Source of the DNA: Trichopria drosophilae
Taxonomy: Eukaryota; Arthropoda; Insecta; Hymenoptera; Diapriidae
NCBI GenBank assembly: GCA_030407085.1
Contig: CM059582.1
Coordinates: 205,932,001 to 205,996,000, forward strand
Direction: 5' to 3'
Length of the DNA: 64,000 bases
The position numbers and the translations under genes were made by a program. Under the pieces are notes generated by a model. It was not told where the DNA came from. It saw nothing but the letters and a program-made list of their open reading frames with translations, and made no database searches. Of this stretch, positions 37,301 to 52,300 are shown piece by piece. Every line of letters starts with the position of its first letter. Within the stretch, counting starts at the first letter, position 1.

Positions 37301-40300
37301 CAATGAAAAAATAATCCAAAAATTATTGCAATAATATTGGTGGTAAAAAGGCGTTTTACGCCCCTAAAATTGCAAAAAAAAATAGTAAACAACAATTTTT
37401 TTGAAATGTATTATTTGAGATTTTTTATTACAACCAAACCGATTTTGTTGGATCAGGTTTGATTGACAAAACTAAAAGTTATTAATAAAAGCCCATCTGG
37501 TTTAGTTGTGGATGCGATAAGAGAATTTTTTTATCGAAACCAAACAGTTCGGTTATCCGCACAAAAATTTTAGGTCACTTTCGTTGGATATAGTTTAATT
37601 GGACGTAATTTGATTGTGAACTCATACTTGTTACCGATGTTGTCATTACACCGCCATTTCATTAGTAAAAATAATTAAAAAGAATAATATGGAGTCTTAC
37701 TGAAATGTTAATCGATTTTTACTACTGCTAATTGACTCCGAAATCATCAGCTGCAATCCATGACATCTTATATGCTTGAGCGCCATATTGCTATCGTTTT
37801 CCAAGTTGGTAAGATTCCGATGTACTTCCGCAACTTTGGTTTACGTTTCAGGAAATGGCACATGACAAATTATGGACCAGTACATTGAAAATTCTTAAAC
37901 TGCACGGGATTATTTGAGTTGCACCAAATCAAACTTTAGGTCTACTACAAATTTTACGGTGACGTATTTTGTCTTTCTGTAGAAGAGATCTTGTAGCCGT
38001 GCTATTGCAAAGAGTCCTGCCTAAATATGTAATGTATTTAGTCCGTGCCTATAATTATTACCACAAAATCACTCCGCACCTCGTTTCGGATGCCGAGCCC
38101 AGTAATTTTTATCGGAAATTTCTCTCAGTGCAGTAAAGGTACTTCCGAAAAGTACGAATACCAGCTGAAAGGTATTATCCAGCAGAGTACTAACCACTCT
38201 TACACATCGAGTAATGTGTTATTGTCACTAATAAAAATCTTGAAATTCTAAATGTAAATTTTACGTTGTAGCACTTAAAAACTAAAAGTCTCTCTGGCGA
38301 CATACACGTGATGACTGAGAACCGTCAAATTCTGTGTGTTATAATAGATCACTATCACAAGCATAATAATAAGAATATCTCAAAATACCAACACAAAAAT
38401 CTAAACAAAATTACATTAAATTTCTCGATGAATTCTAAGAACTTTTCAATCTTACTACACAGGTCAACATGGTTTTGTTGTTGGAAAGCTGTAGGTCATT
38501 TCTGACGTAATTTTGCGAGTAAAATCCGAATCCGAAGTCAGAAATGACCCATCACGTCAGGATTTTGAGATATTTGAGGTTATGTACTCGAAAAATGCAT
38601 TTTTTTTGCATTTTTGAGGTTATGTAGAGAAGACACAACATTTTTAGGAGTTTTTCCTTTCGTTGGATCATATGGTAGTACTATTTGTCTTTAATCTTAC
38701 GATATACATGTAAACAAATTTACCTTGAACTGCCCTTGGAGAACCAGATCAAGGTCAAATTCAATGTCATGAAACCTACATAAATATAAACAACTATATA
38801 AAATATCGATATTTATAACTAAAAAAAGCGTTTCAATATTGTGGCTGTTTTATTGATAACTTTTTTATACTTTATTGTTTATTTAAACATTTTGAATCCG
38901 CCATCTTTAATTAAAAAATTTCAATATCTTGACTTCAAATTCATAATTGGCAACGTCAAATATCACCATTACAAATTTTCAAATGAAGATACCAGTAAAA
39001 AATATCTGTCTCAACGTATTTAAAGCATATGCTCATGACATAAATAGGATACATCTCGTAATTGCAAATTGGCCGTAATTTTGTAAAAAAAAATCAAAGA
39101 TGATCGAATAAAACCTCATTTTTAAGGGTAAAGTTAGTAGGAATAGATGCAAATAATACAGAAGGCCAACAAAATTGTTGCACCTTGTACGTAACCTCAA
39201 ACATAGCTAAATAACGCGTTTCTTCGAGTACATAACCTCAAATATCTCAAAATCTTGACTTAATGGACCAATTCTGACTTCGGGTTCGGATTCTACGCAC
39301 AAAATTACATCTGAAATGACCCACAGCTTCCCAACAACATCCAAGAACCCCTTTTTTGTAGACCTGAGTTATTAATGCATTTATCCATTTATCCAGTTTT
39401 CGACTTACAACGTCCGGCAATTTTTCAAATAAACTTTCATTATGGACGCCATTTTGAGGGCGTTAAAATGAAGTGAAGCCAAAGTGTAACATTTTATCTT
39501 AAAATTCAAGTATTTCGTGTACTAGTAGCACACTCTGGCATAGATTCAATCAAATCCCAATGTGCTAATAGTTCGAAAAAAATTGATAAGATTATAAATT
39601 CCCAAATTTGGTTTGCATTTTCATTCAATATTATCACTATATTTGAATTTCTGTTGGCTAAATCTCAATTTTGACCTTGGAATGTTGAAAAGTGACTTAG
39701 AAATCATTGAGATACTAAAGTAAATGTCCAAAGCATTCATAAGTAAATTATCTCTCAAATAATAGAAAATCTTAGGGACTCTTGGGCGTTATTGGATTAA
39801 TTCGACAGTCTAGTCTATGATTTGTTAATTATTTTTGAAAAGTTTATACTTCTACCTATTACAATCTCGTTTTTCTAGTTTGTCTAAGATAGTTATTTAT
39901 TAAAAATCTTTCACTTCCTGTCTTCCGAAGAGGTCCAGTCATAAGAGCGCCCGTTAAAGTACTCGACTTTAATTACTAATTTGTCATTTTTTTTGTCGAT
40001 AATCGACCCTAACATTTAACATTTTCCGCAGGTCTTTCATTGTACTCTCACCAAATATAGAGTATTTCTTAGATTTTTTAATCATCAATAGAACCACCTT
40101 AAAGAGGATACTAGTTTAATTAATGGACTAAATATTGCCTATAAAGTTGTTTTCCATTAACAGCAAATAGCCCTTGATCTGTTTAACGTTCAGCAAACTG
40201 CTAAAAAATTGTTTTTGCTTGTCTTTTAGGTATTAAACGATTTGACCCACATTTCCAATTGCCATTTTTGTCCGCCAGGGTCGCCAGTGCGTCAATTAAT

Positions 40301-43300
40301 ACCGCGAATTAAACGAAAGCAGATGATGTTGATTAATGCTCTAGTTACGATAGTAAGTTACTTACGAAAGTACAAAATATCGAATGTTCATAACAGTGCA
40401 AAAAATGAAATGTATAACGTTTCTATGATATATTTTCATTTATATTTTCCCAGTCTGAGTGTTCTATTATTCAATTTTTTAACAAGTCTTGTTGCACCAA
40501 CGTAGGCCATGTATGATTTTGTTTATATAGTAAAATATATACATTAATTTCATTAATAAATCGTTTTTTATTCGATTCTACGCTTCATACTGTTTTAATT
40601 ATTATACAAATTATGCAACATTGAATAAAATATCTACATAAATACTAATCCGTTGACCAGAAACTAAATAATAACATTATTAGTTCTTATTTGCTTTGAA
40701 AAACTGAAATTGCCGTTGTTTTCATAAAAAAAAATTATGAAAATTACCAGGAGTCCAAAAATTACTTTTAATCGCTCATTACTTTTTTAGAGATGCCATC
40801 TCTCTTTTTTGTTCTCCAGTGTGTTTTGATCAGAAAATTACTGCTTTCACTGAGAGAAGTTGTATAGTCATAAAAAATATGGAAACGAGTCAATATTTAC
40901 TTTTTAAAAATATTTGTAAACTATACATATCATAGCATATGAAAAGTCCACATTTCTCCCTTCGTTCTTTGTTTAAGATAAACAAGGAAACAAAGCGAAA
41001 AACGAAAAATCGTGAATGTCACACTGTAGCCAGTTAAAAAATGTATTATGCAATGCCATTATACACAAAAATTTCAGTGTCCTGTAACTAGTCTATAGAT
41101 ACACGTGCGTATACGACGTGCATTATGTATTATCATATCTTGACGCCCGACGGTCCAAAAACCCCACATAAACATCAATAAATAAATAAATGAGTAAATT
41201 GACGAGTGCACTTAACCTATAAAATTCGATTATATTACAAATCAATTTGTTTTTGTTCTATTTCTGATATTCATTATTTTAACACTTTCTATACATTTAT
41301 TTGATGAATAATATGTAAACAATTGTTATAAACTGACTTGATTTCTTACCGGCAACAGTTTGATTAACCAATATAGGTTAACGTGCCTCTGGTGTCTCTC
41401 ATGGCGTAGAACGAACGGTATTACCCGTTAACGCGTCGTGTTGAAAAATAGTGAGTATTTAACAATTTACAAAGTACCATTTGGTAACTAAAAGTACCAC
41501 GAACCTATATTTTCATATTTTGTTCACCTTCACATTGTTGGGTACATCCCACTATCTTACATGATCGTCTTACGAGTACGACTATCTATCGAATTGGATC
41601 ACGACGCCATCTAGTGTCAACTCGATTAACTACAATATTTTTTGCTATCGCACCTGCACCGACTAATTCAAATAGTAAACTTTCGAAAATTTACCTAATT
41701 TAATACTATATTACATTTTGTTATTATTTGAAATAGTAAAAATGGTACTAATTAAGATTTCTCGAGTGTAGACGGTCTGTTTGATGATGCAGTTTATCTT
41801 ACCGATCCGAGCTCATAATTCTTTGAACCGTCAAAGTGCAAAGTGTTCTAAAAACTCCACTTCGCACAGTTTTCGAAGAAGATGGTCGGTCGAAATCATG
41901 GTGGCCAGCCAAGCCGATCAAGTTACCAAGCTGTACGGATAATTACCAAATCAACGACTATGGCGGGCGGAAACTATAAAGAGGGGGGGGGGCGGAAATT
42001 AAAACCGTTTAAAAGCGAGGAAACCGACTGGGAAAAATGAAGAGGACAACGAATCGTGAGTATCGACTCACCTGGCGGTCCTAATCAAACAAAACGTATA
42101 GGAAACTTGGCAAACACGATATTCAATGTGCCATGGGAGGTTGAACGTCGAAAGCATCTCCGGATATAATAATAACCCCGATGCGTTAAGAGCGGCATCT
42201 GCCCTACTCTCCTCTTGTTCCCAATTCCCACAATTCATCGACGAAAGGCAGTACGAGAAAAACACATACTTACTTTCAAGAGCTCCAGCTCATCCAACTT
42301 GTGCGATGTCCGATTGTCGATCATCAATTTGACTTTCGAGATAGTAGCATCCTCCCTGGCAAGACTCGCTTCTCTTATTTCCCGTACGATATCTGTATAA
42401 GAAAAATGCGTCACTTTTCTCGGCCCTAGAGGTATCAGGAGCTTAAAAGTAACGATCCTTATCTACCTGATAACATTCCGGGTTGATAGTCCGAAGGAGT
42501 GTTCTGTTTGAGATGATTCAATTCCGTTCTAACGGTCTCCAGTTCCGATTTTACTTGGTGAAGCTCCTTAAACATCTGGCTATTACTTTCTCTCATTTTC
42601 GTCATCTGAAATAATTTTCGAAATTTGAAGACATTGAAAAAAATTGTATCGTTAAAAATATAAATATGATTGAAAGCATCAAATTATCAGATGGAACTTA
42701 ATAACATTCGAAAGGTCCTGGGTTCAACTCTCGCGTAAGTTCTTCAATTTTTTTCTCAAAAATAAAAAATTAATTTAAAAAATCGTTAAAATATGCCATG
42801 TTTTTTATGATCTTATGAGTTCATTTTTCCAGAATGCTACAAAATTCCATCTCATTTTTTAACTAAAAAGCATTTTCAACCATTTTTATGCCATATTATT
42901 AAATATTACTTTAATAACCCTACATATCCGTACTGTAAATGTGACGCCTAAAAAACCACGTAAAACACTCCTAAAATCGATTTTGGTTTAAAATATATTT
43001 AGTTACCGTATAATTTGAACATTTTAGGTTAGGAATTAATGGTACCAACAGAGCGGCTTGGCAGACTCTTAATAATTCTTTTCAGCCTTTACGCAGTAAG
43101 AAAAAATATTCTTCATCCCGAAAGTCTGAAATTTGGCACTGTAAGTTTTCTTCGAAACGCCATTAAAAAAATATAAATGAGTAAAAATCGTTAGTTTTGG
43201 ACCCCCTCTTTCTAATGCCATGGTCGGAATTAGTCCGACATTTCAAAGAAAAAAATTATGAAGATTTTCTCGAACAAAATACGGATTTTTTCGACGTTTC

Positions 43301-46300
43301 TTCACAAGAATTATGTTTCTTGACATTAAAAAAAAAACAATACTGTCCATTACAAAAAAATACAAATCGCGTCTTTTTGTTGAGTCCTTTCTGCACCCGT
43401 CGGTTTTTTTTCGAAAAACAAAATGGAGGCTACAAGATGGCGTTTGCAAGTTATAACATTGGATTTTCTCGCACAAACAACGAAACGTTCGAAGACATGA
43501 ATAATTGGGATGGAAAAGTAATTATCATAATTTCTTAATGCCTAATCTTATGCCGGTTCATTCATAACCTCAAATTAGTTACATACAATTGAAGTTTGTA
43601 TCAGCAAAAATAATCGATTATACAATATCGTTTTGCAAAGGTCAATATTGTTCTTGTCGATGTCAAAAAACGTAATTCTTGTCAAGAAACGTAACAAAAA
43701 TTGGTATTTTTTATGCAAAAATTATCATAACGTTTTTCTTTAAAACCGCTCGCTGAATATAACCATGGGGCTCCAAAAAGGAGATCCAAAAGACCAAAGC
43801 TATCAATCTCGATGTTTTTCAATTTTGTTTCGGAGTTTGGACAAGAATTTTCGCAAAATTTCAAACAAAATTACAAACATAGTATTTTTAAATTTAAAAA
43901 GACAAATTTTATCATGTAAAATTCACGGAAATGGACTTTGTTTTGGCCTCTCATCGGAACCTTAAAAAAAATCGTTAAATATCACCGTCAACATCTTGGT
44001 TACACCATTTCAAATTTGAAATGTAGATTTATGTAAATGTTGATTGCAAATATTGAGGGCACTACATTCGAATGCATTTCAACTCATTCACAACTTGATA
44101 TTAGCTCGAAAATTCAGTATTTTGAAAAAGTAAAATGTCGACATCACATAATATATTCGAAAAAGCGATTACAAAAAACGGTAACATTAAGTTTCTTCAG
44201 CATTTTTCTAAATTTATTACATATACGGAATAGCCAAAGTGTCTGTAAAATTTGGTACTTGTTGGGTCAAATTTCACTGTAACTTCAATTGAAAAAGTTC
44301 TTTCAACAAAAATCTTAAAAACCGACATTTTGAAAATGTTGAAAAATGTTATACGTTATATATAAGTTGAATTTTATATTTCGCATAACGAAGCACCTTT
44401 AATTCTCATTCTCATCCATTCCCGCCAAGTTAAATGGTTACCAATACTTATCCAATATATATATTTTGTAGGTTTTTTTGAACTCTACAATTTTTTGGGT
44501 GAGAAAAAGAGGGAAAAGTAATTTTTGGCAACGTTGACGCCCTCTAGCTTTTACATACTGACATGTGCAGCAATGGCCTAAGGACATAAAATGTAGAGAA
44601 TTTCATTCACTACAACTTTTGTTGAAAACATTTTTCACTACGACTTTCCGTTCTCGCAAAAAATGGGATTCAAAGAAATTTTGATTTTCCCTCTTTTCCC
44701 TAGGGAGGGGGAGGGAGGGTCCAACTTTTTGATTTGAAGCTATAACCATGTACCACTAAAGATTTATGCAATAATCTCGAATATGGTGTTTTTTTCAAAA
44801 AAGCGCCTTTTTTTAGGTCAGATTGACTGTACTATTTATTATCTAATCATCGGATTGTATTACTCTTTCGAAGACAGTTATATAAGATATTTTGCCATCC
44901 AAAACGTAGAAAAACCTGTTAAAATCTTGAATTTGTAAGTAGAGAATAAGAACGATCCTTTAAGCCGACATTTTAAAACCTCCATCTTGAAAAATATACA
45001 TTTTCGGGTCATGATTTTATTCCTTCGATATCGGGAACTCTTTTCACATTGATTTCGTAAAGAACAAAATAATAATTTCCCATAAAAAACATAGATTTAG
45101 GAAAAGAAAACAGCATGAAAATTAGGATTTATTTAATAAATGAGGTTAAGTAACTCTTTTTCAAATTTTCCTCAGCAGCAGTTGAAAGAGCAATGTCAAC
45201 GTTTTTAATAGTTTTTCGGAGCGCTGAATACGAATCTAATATCAGTCTTTAAAAATTAAAAATGGCGGATCCAGTATGGAAGAAAATTTTAAAATTCAAA
45301 TAATTATTCGGTGATTTTTCAGCTTGTTGAAAAAAAATTGAGCGACCTCAAAAACCCACATTTTCATTAGCCTCACGAGAATTTTTAAATTTTTGTAAGA
45401 CATATTGGATCCACCATTTTGGAATTTGAAAAACTGAACAATTCAGATCAGATTCCAATTCAATGACTCAAAAAACTTCTATATACATTCAGATTTTTAT
45501 TATTATATGTGTATTCCAAAATTATTCCAATTTTTTTAACTTTATTTGTTATTAACAATAAATTGTTATTAATGTTTTTATGTTCATTAATACATTTAAT
45601 GATACTATTGAAGATTTTTCGCAAGAAAAAAATATAAAAAGTTTGAAAGGGTTAATGGGTTAAAATGCAAGAAAAAAAAAACTAAGTTCGTATTAGTATC
45701 AAGAATATTTAAAAGAAAAACGTGATTTTTTAAACGTTTCTCAACCATATTTTATTTTTTTTTTTAATTTATTCAACAGTATTAATGAGGATCTAGTTTC
45801 TTTTAATAATGGCCTATGCCATTTTTGCAATAATGGCATAGAAATTGCTCTATGCAGACATCATAATTTCAGTATTCGTATGTTACTTCAGTTTACATAT
45901 TTTAATTCTTCACGAAATATTTTTTAAATTAGTTAATTGATCATATTTTTATCTCTTTTACTCAGTAACTTAATTGTATTAACCACTTTGAATAATTAAA
46001 ATAACTATAAAAATTATACATAATGTAATTGATGATATGTTAGGTGAAACAAGTTAATTGAATTAACTATTTAACTTTGTTAAAACTGCATAAATCTGTG
46101 TACAGTCCTGCTAATTGAATTAATGGAATAAATAAAGAAAGGTACTAACTATTTAATTGTTATACTTACCAATTCTTGTAACCACTGGTGTTTTTCTACT
46201 TTTACAAACTAGTTTATTCTAATAACTATTTTTGAAATGAGTAAAATTATTATTTTATTGTGTTTCAATAATTTTTAACGTTTTAACAATATTATTAGAA

Positions 46301-49300
46301 AATAATAAAATATAATAACTGTAATAATGTCACCTATTAATTCTTAGTCGAAAAATTTTGCTATTTTACTCTCATACAATTAGTTAACATTTGTTGCAGA
46401 GCAATATATGTAGGTAAAAATAAAAAATCTGGAATTATATAAAAAATCAAGTACACACTAAACGATACAATTTTATATAAAAAATAACAATGTAAACTTA
46501 AAACAAAAATATAATAGTGATTGCATGGTGGAGTGTTATTCTAAGGGATGTAATACTTAATTTGAGATTGTCTACAGGTAGGCACAAAGTCTCCAACAGA
46601 ACCTGATGTACAATCTCGAATTAATATTCCAAAGCCTAATAAATCATAGCAGTGCTGACTGAAATCATATATTATTTTTAAAGATTCTCTCTTATAAAGA
46701 CCGACTATTTCTACAAACGTAAGATAGTCATAGTCTAAAGAGTATTACCGAATTTGAATTTATAAAGCGATATATTTTATATATGGTTACGTTTCTAGTA
46801 TGTAGAGATTTAATTGTAGGTAGTCCAAAATGCCTCGATACATCTTCAAATTCACAACCCATTCATAGGGTTGTCTGTTTTGGTTGACAGATAGCGAATA
46901 AACTTTCTTTGGATCTTTTCAAGGATATTAGCATAAGGAGACGATATTTGGGAATCATAAAGTAAGTTTTATAAAAAAAAATACATATGCAACCAAAACA
47001 TTCTGATGGTGCTAAAGCCAGCAGTCGATTCATAGCAGCCGCTTTAAATTAAATATAAGACAAAATATCAATGTAAATGCCTAATGAATTTTCATTTTTA
47101 GCTGCTATGAACCAGCTGATAGCTGCAGCATCATAACATTTTGGAATATACCCTGCAAAACTATATATGGGTGATTCTCCGGAAACAGGGCATTTTCGTG
47201 TCTTTACGTTATATCTTACAAAAACTTTGACAATAAATTATTAAATTTTGATAGAAATGTTAAATAAATATCCCTGGCCCATGTTAATTTGAAAAAATAA
47301 TACTTTTGTTACAAAAAACTGGTATAAAATGACATTTAAAGACTAATAGTAGCATTTTTGATATGTCCAAACCTCTAAGTTCAAAACTTTAAAATATTAG
47401 CGCTATTAAGAAACCGAATTATTTTAATTTATTCAAATAATATTTCTATAGTACAGCTCAAACTGTACAATTTCTCTCTGTATAATATTTAATTAAATCA
47501 ATATATATACTTATAATTATTGAAATATTAATGTCTTAAGAAATTTCTATGAGGTAACGACAATGCGTAAACTGGTATAAATGAACTGGAAATAGTTAAC
47601 TTTTTTACTAAAACTTATGAGAAAATCAAAGAAAAAACGCTACACTTTACTAATCCTCCATAGAAAATTGAAAAGAGAACATATTTACCTCATGAACAAG
47701 TAAAAACTGTATAAAAATACCACGTATTTTTATTAAATTAATTGTCGTCACCCGTCCTAATTTTGGTATTTTTATACAAACAGCAATTAAAAAACGATGA
47801 AAACTTAAAGATTAAAGGAATAAACGTTACTGGCAATTTGTTTTTTAATTTATTATTGTTTAAAATATGTAAAATTGGATTTTTTGTACAAATTTTCATT
47901 GTCGTCACCTTCATTGTCGTTACCAAACATTTGGCGTATCAGGTACGAAACAAGAACAAAGTGTAACCCGTAGCAGAAAATATTTTTCAAATCATAAATA
48001 ACATTTATATTTCTCTTCCTCTTAGACATTTATTTAAATATAATTTAAAAAAACCACAAAATTAAACTTTATATGTGTTACAACGTTATGAATCAAGTTT
48101 ATTATGAAATAATATTATTTATTAAAATTATGAATATAATATTATCATTGTAGTTACTAACCAACGACACATTAACTTTAATAAATTTATTTTGTCTAAA
48201 ACTTCTTCAAAAATTCATGTGTTTTTCTTAATTTTTTAATTATTACTTAATAAATAATTTTCATTTATTCACAAAAATACACTAAATCAGATATGTACAT
48301 TATGTTTTTGACTCTTTAGAGTTATTTTTGTCAAGTTTTTAATAAGCAATTGTTGGTTTATATAGCCGTATGAAAATGCGTCATAGTAAAAGTCTTCCCC
48401 TTTCCTTTAAAATAATTTTGTAGCGTGACTACTTTAACAATAACTTAACTTTGTGCTAATAAGCAAGAATCCATTAAAAAAAAACGAATTTACAGTAACT
48501 TAAAAAAAAAAATTTTCATTCTTGAAAATGCCCTGTTTTTGGAGAATCACCCATATATTTATTCTAGAGAACAACATTTTAAAGGATACTTTAAATGACC
48601 ATTTAGTAAGACACATAATAAGTAATTTGGGAATTGACAAACAACTTCTTACTGACAAAGAATAAAATCTGTCTGATATAAGTGCGAAGTATGTAATTCT
48701 TAAATATTTGTTTTGGCAAGTGCAGTAATTCAGGAACGTCATTTATTTACGAAAACATTTACACTTAATTGTAGTAAAATTTCTCCTTACTTTCAAGTAT
48801 TTTCACTGTTTGTAATAAATTGTACAACGCTAATTCTAAAAAAAGTATTTCCATGTAGCCTTTCATTGAATATAAATTTTGCAACGATATTGTAAGTTGT
48901 GCAAATATCGTATCTATTTCATTGTTAGTCTTCTGTTACTTCTATGCGACAGTACCCAAGCTTTTTTTTGGACCCTCGTACATATTCACATCTTCTTATG
49001 TTACACTTCTAACCCCTTTCTTTCAATTTGTAATGTATACTAGAGTGTCCATTAAAAAGGTCAAGTCGGGAATTTTTTTACGCACCCCTTCAGTTTGTTG
49101 CAAATAAATTTAAAAAAATTTTAAGCATAGTTTAAGCTCTTAATATCAAAATTAACCCATGCCTGTAGAGTTTAACATTGTTATTACGTAAAAAATTACT
49201 TTTTTCAATTTTTTCTCCACCAATTTTACAAAACAACTTTTGCATACAACTTCCCTAATGGTTTCTAAACCCCCAAAAAAATTTCAAGTAATTAGAAATT

Positions 49301-52300
49301 TCCGACTGAGCCAGAACGTTTTTTACAATAGTTTTTTTTCTCTAAAATCCAAAATATTCAACATTTTCCTGATTATTTGTCCACAACTGTCGTACGGTTT
49401 AATTTAAAAAAAATTGAGACATCACATTTCATATTCTTTGGGATCTTACGAGTAAAATATTCTCTGGTTGACTCGAATACGACTATTTAAAGCTGAGTTA
49501 TTGTATGTTTTGTACAATAGTTTGTTTTGACAAAAATTTGGTAAAGGAAATAAAATATGTTTTTTGTTCCTCTAACGATTTCAGACAAAAATGAAACAAT
49601 ATTTAATATTTTTTTATTTTGGTTAATTGCAGTGATCTATCTGCCTTCTTTGTACACCGTAACGTGCCATATTCGATTAGGAACTCTTGAACATTGGTGG
49701 AAGACCAGTGCAAAAGTGGCTTCAAGTTTTATTCCATTGTTACGCGTCTAAAAAGATCTTGGAATGCTCTTCCACAACTTCCGTCTAATGTACTGAGGTA
49801 TCGTTACCTAGATTTTTAAAGGTACACTGTCTTCGCAATTTTAATTGACTCAATGCGCTGTGATTGTTTATCTAGTCAGGTTATCGTGTTTAAAATTTAT
49901 GTCGTAGAATTAGGTTTTTAATAATTATTGTTATGAGTCGTCGACTTTCGTAAAACGGTTTGTATTTATTGCAGGGATGTTATTATTATCTTCATATTAT
50001 TATATTTATATATTTATATTTAAAATTGTTATGTTAAATACTTGTTGCAATTTGCGTTACCTATTTTATTTTTATTCTTAATTTGTAAAAGGCTTTTAGG
50101 CCGTAGAAAATAAAATAAATATTATGCGTTTATAACGTGAACATTAAAGCAAACTCAAAGTACAATTTGTGTCGATATTTATTTATTATTCATGAAATCT
50201 AGAAAGTATTAATATAAAGTTTTTATTTCTTCTTCAATTCATGTAGAAAATCACAAATTGATTTTTAACAAACAAGGAAAAAGAATTGTTACTATTATTA
50301 AATAGAAACTAAACATCAAGCTCCTCTGCGTAATGAGATAAAATATTTACTAACCGAACACAAACATGATAAGCGATCATCCGGTATCAATGTTTGAAAC
50401 ATTATGAAACCTATTACACCTTTAAATGGTGACGCAACTATTCAACACACGACTTTTCAACACAAGTACGTTTTCACCACAAGATAACTTCATCGTAAAC
50501 ATTTCAACACACAAACATTTCATCATAAAATTTTTCAACAAATGACCATTTCAACATAATATATTAAACATTTTAACAAAATAGATTAAGTTAGGTTAAA
50601 TTAGGTTATAAGGTTAGGTTAGGTTAGGTTAGGTTATATGGTTAGGTTAGGCTATAAGGTTAGGTTAGGCTATAAGGTTAGGTTAGGTTATAGGCTAGGT
50701 TGGGTTAGGTTAGGTTAATCAGGTTAGGTTAGGTTGGTTAGGTTAGATTTTTGTATTATTTTGCGTGTATAATATATAATTGTTATTTTCAATTATTTTA
50801 TTTAAATGCATTGTTTTCGGTTCGTGTTGAAATGATCATGTGATGAAATGTTTGCGTTGAAATGATTGTACGTTGAAAAGTCGTATGTTGAACTGTCGTA
50901 CATATGTTGAATTTCTGTGATGAAATGTCGTATGTTTAAAAGTGGTGTGTTGTATAGTCGTAGTACACCTTTAAATACTCGATGAAGTAATATGAAATAT
51001 CTTTTTTAACCGTTTCAGTCACGAATTTTTCCAGTGATGCATTTTTCGTCAATGTGGAATACAGGGTTGTTTGGAGTCGCCAATTGCGAATCTGGTTTCA
51101 GATTTACAAAATTCAAAATGGCGGATCCAATATACGACCAAATTACCGTTTCTCAGAATTTTAGTCGGCCATATTGGATCCGCCATTTTGAATTTTGTAA
51201 ATCTTATATTGGATCCGTACTCAGCGCTCCCAAAAACTGCTACCAAATGTCAAATAATAGCTATTAGTTCGTCCTGGCACAACTTTCGTTTGAAAGTTTT
51301 GCTTTTTTGAAAATAATTTATTATCAATAACTATTTTACATAATTATGCAATATTATTATAGTAGGACCTCTCTTATTCTAATTGGTTTCGAATTTATTT
51401 CACTAAATACTCATTTTTTATTTAAAATTTAGTTCCGACAGCTATTTTAAGGCCTTTTCCTCCCACTATCTGGGTCAAATATGTCCTGCCGTTTGAAAAT
51501 GCTTACAGTTGTTCAATTTATAAAGTACAATATGAATTTTCTCGAAAACGACTCATGCTTCGGGATTAACTCCATTTTTATTTATTTATGAAATTTAAAT
51601 TAACTGCATATTCGGAATAGTAGTAAAAATTCTTATTTATTTCATTGCGACTATTTAATTATTGTTACTTATGAATGAATTGACATCTCAGAGTTGTTGG
51701 TTTTTCGAAAACTTAATTTTTTTAATTGCGAACCATTCTTTTTTTCGAATCTGCGGCTAGTTTCAATTTCATATTTATTTTTCAATTCAGACCATGGGCA
51801 TCCGCAGGATTATTTTCAGGGGAGGGCAAAATTAAATATGTGACTACAGTAGGACCTCTCTTATTCGAACCTCTCTTATTTTAATTGCCTTTCTTATTAT
51901 AATTGTCCAGCCTCTCTTATTCTAATCGTCCCCCCACGAGTCTTCTCCCACTATCACACGAAAAGTCAACGAAAAATATTGTTCACGTATCACAAGCTCG
52001 CAAGCAAAGTAAGTGGGGGTAAGGGGAAAATTAGAATAAGAGAGGTCGGCGCCATCTTGAAAAACTTTACTGATTAGAATAAGAGAATACTGTATATGTT
52101 AATGGAAGTTACATAGACTAATAAATATACACTGTCGGGCCAGGGGAGGGGGCAACTGCCCCTCCCTGTGGACACCCTTGATTCGGACTATTATTAAGTA
52201 AATCTTAAGGAAATTAAGTTATTAATAGGTTAGTTTTATTTTTAGAACTTCTATAAATACTTTTAAATGTTAACAAATTTAAAACTCAAACTAAAAATGT

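Larger units (their letters stand above)
31590..42273 (-). other. Intron 4 of the coiled-coil gene (~10.7 kb)
   Basis: The intron holds a duplicated GC-rich stretch (about 31856-31915 and 32372-32425, sharing GGAAACGGA.CGCGGAAT), the TGACCT cluster at 32025-32078, MITEs and foldbacks listed separately, a CpG-rich island at 36690-37260 and a plus-strand exon candidate at 40230. Around 41970-41995 is a G-run (ten G). The remaining parts are AT-rich with nothing recognisable. Confidence 0.7.

Noticed and set aside
43197..43538. 113-residue plus frame in intron 2
   Set aside because: Phe/Lys-rich from AT composition, no splice signals, and surrounded by repeat-like DNA.
49557..49751. 64-residue plus frame
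   Set aside because: The LINE C-terminal pattern is in a different frame across the same bases; this one is a shadow.
50581..50750. A true chromosome end
   Set aside because: The array is short, degenerate, and enclosed by inverted arms and unique DNA on both sides, so it is interstitial.
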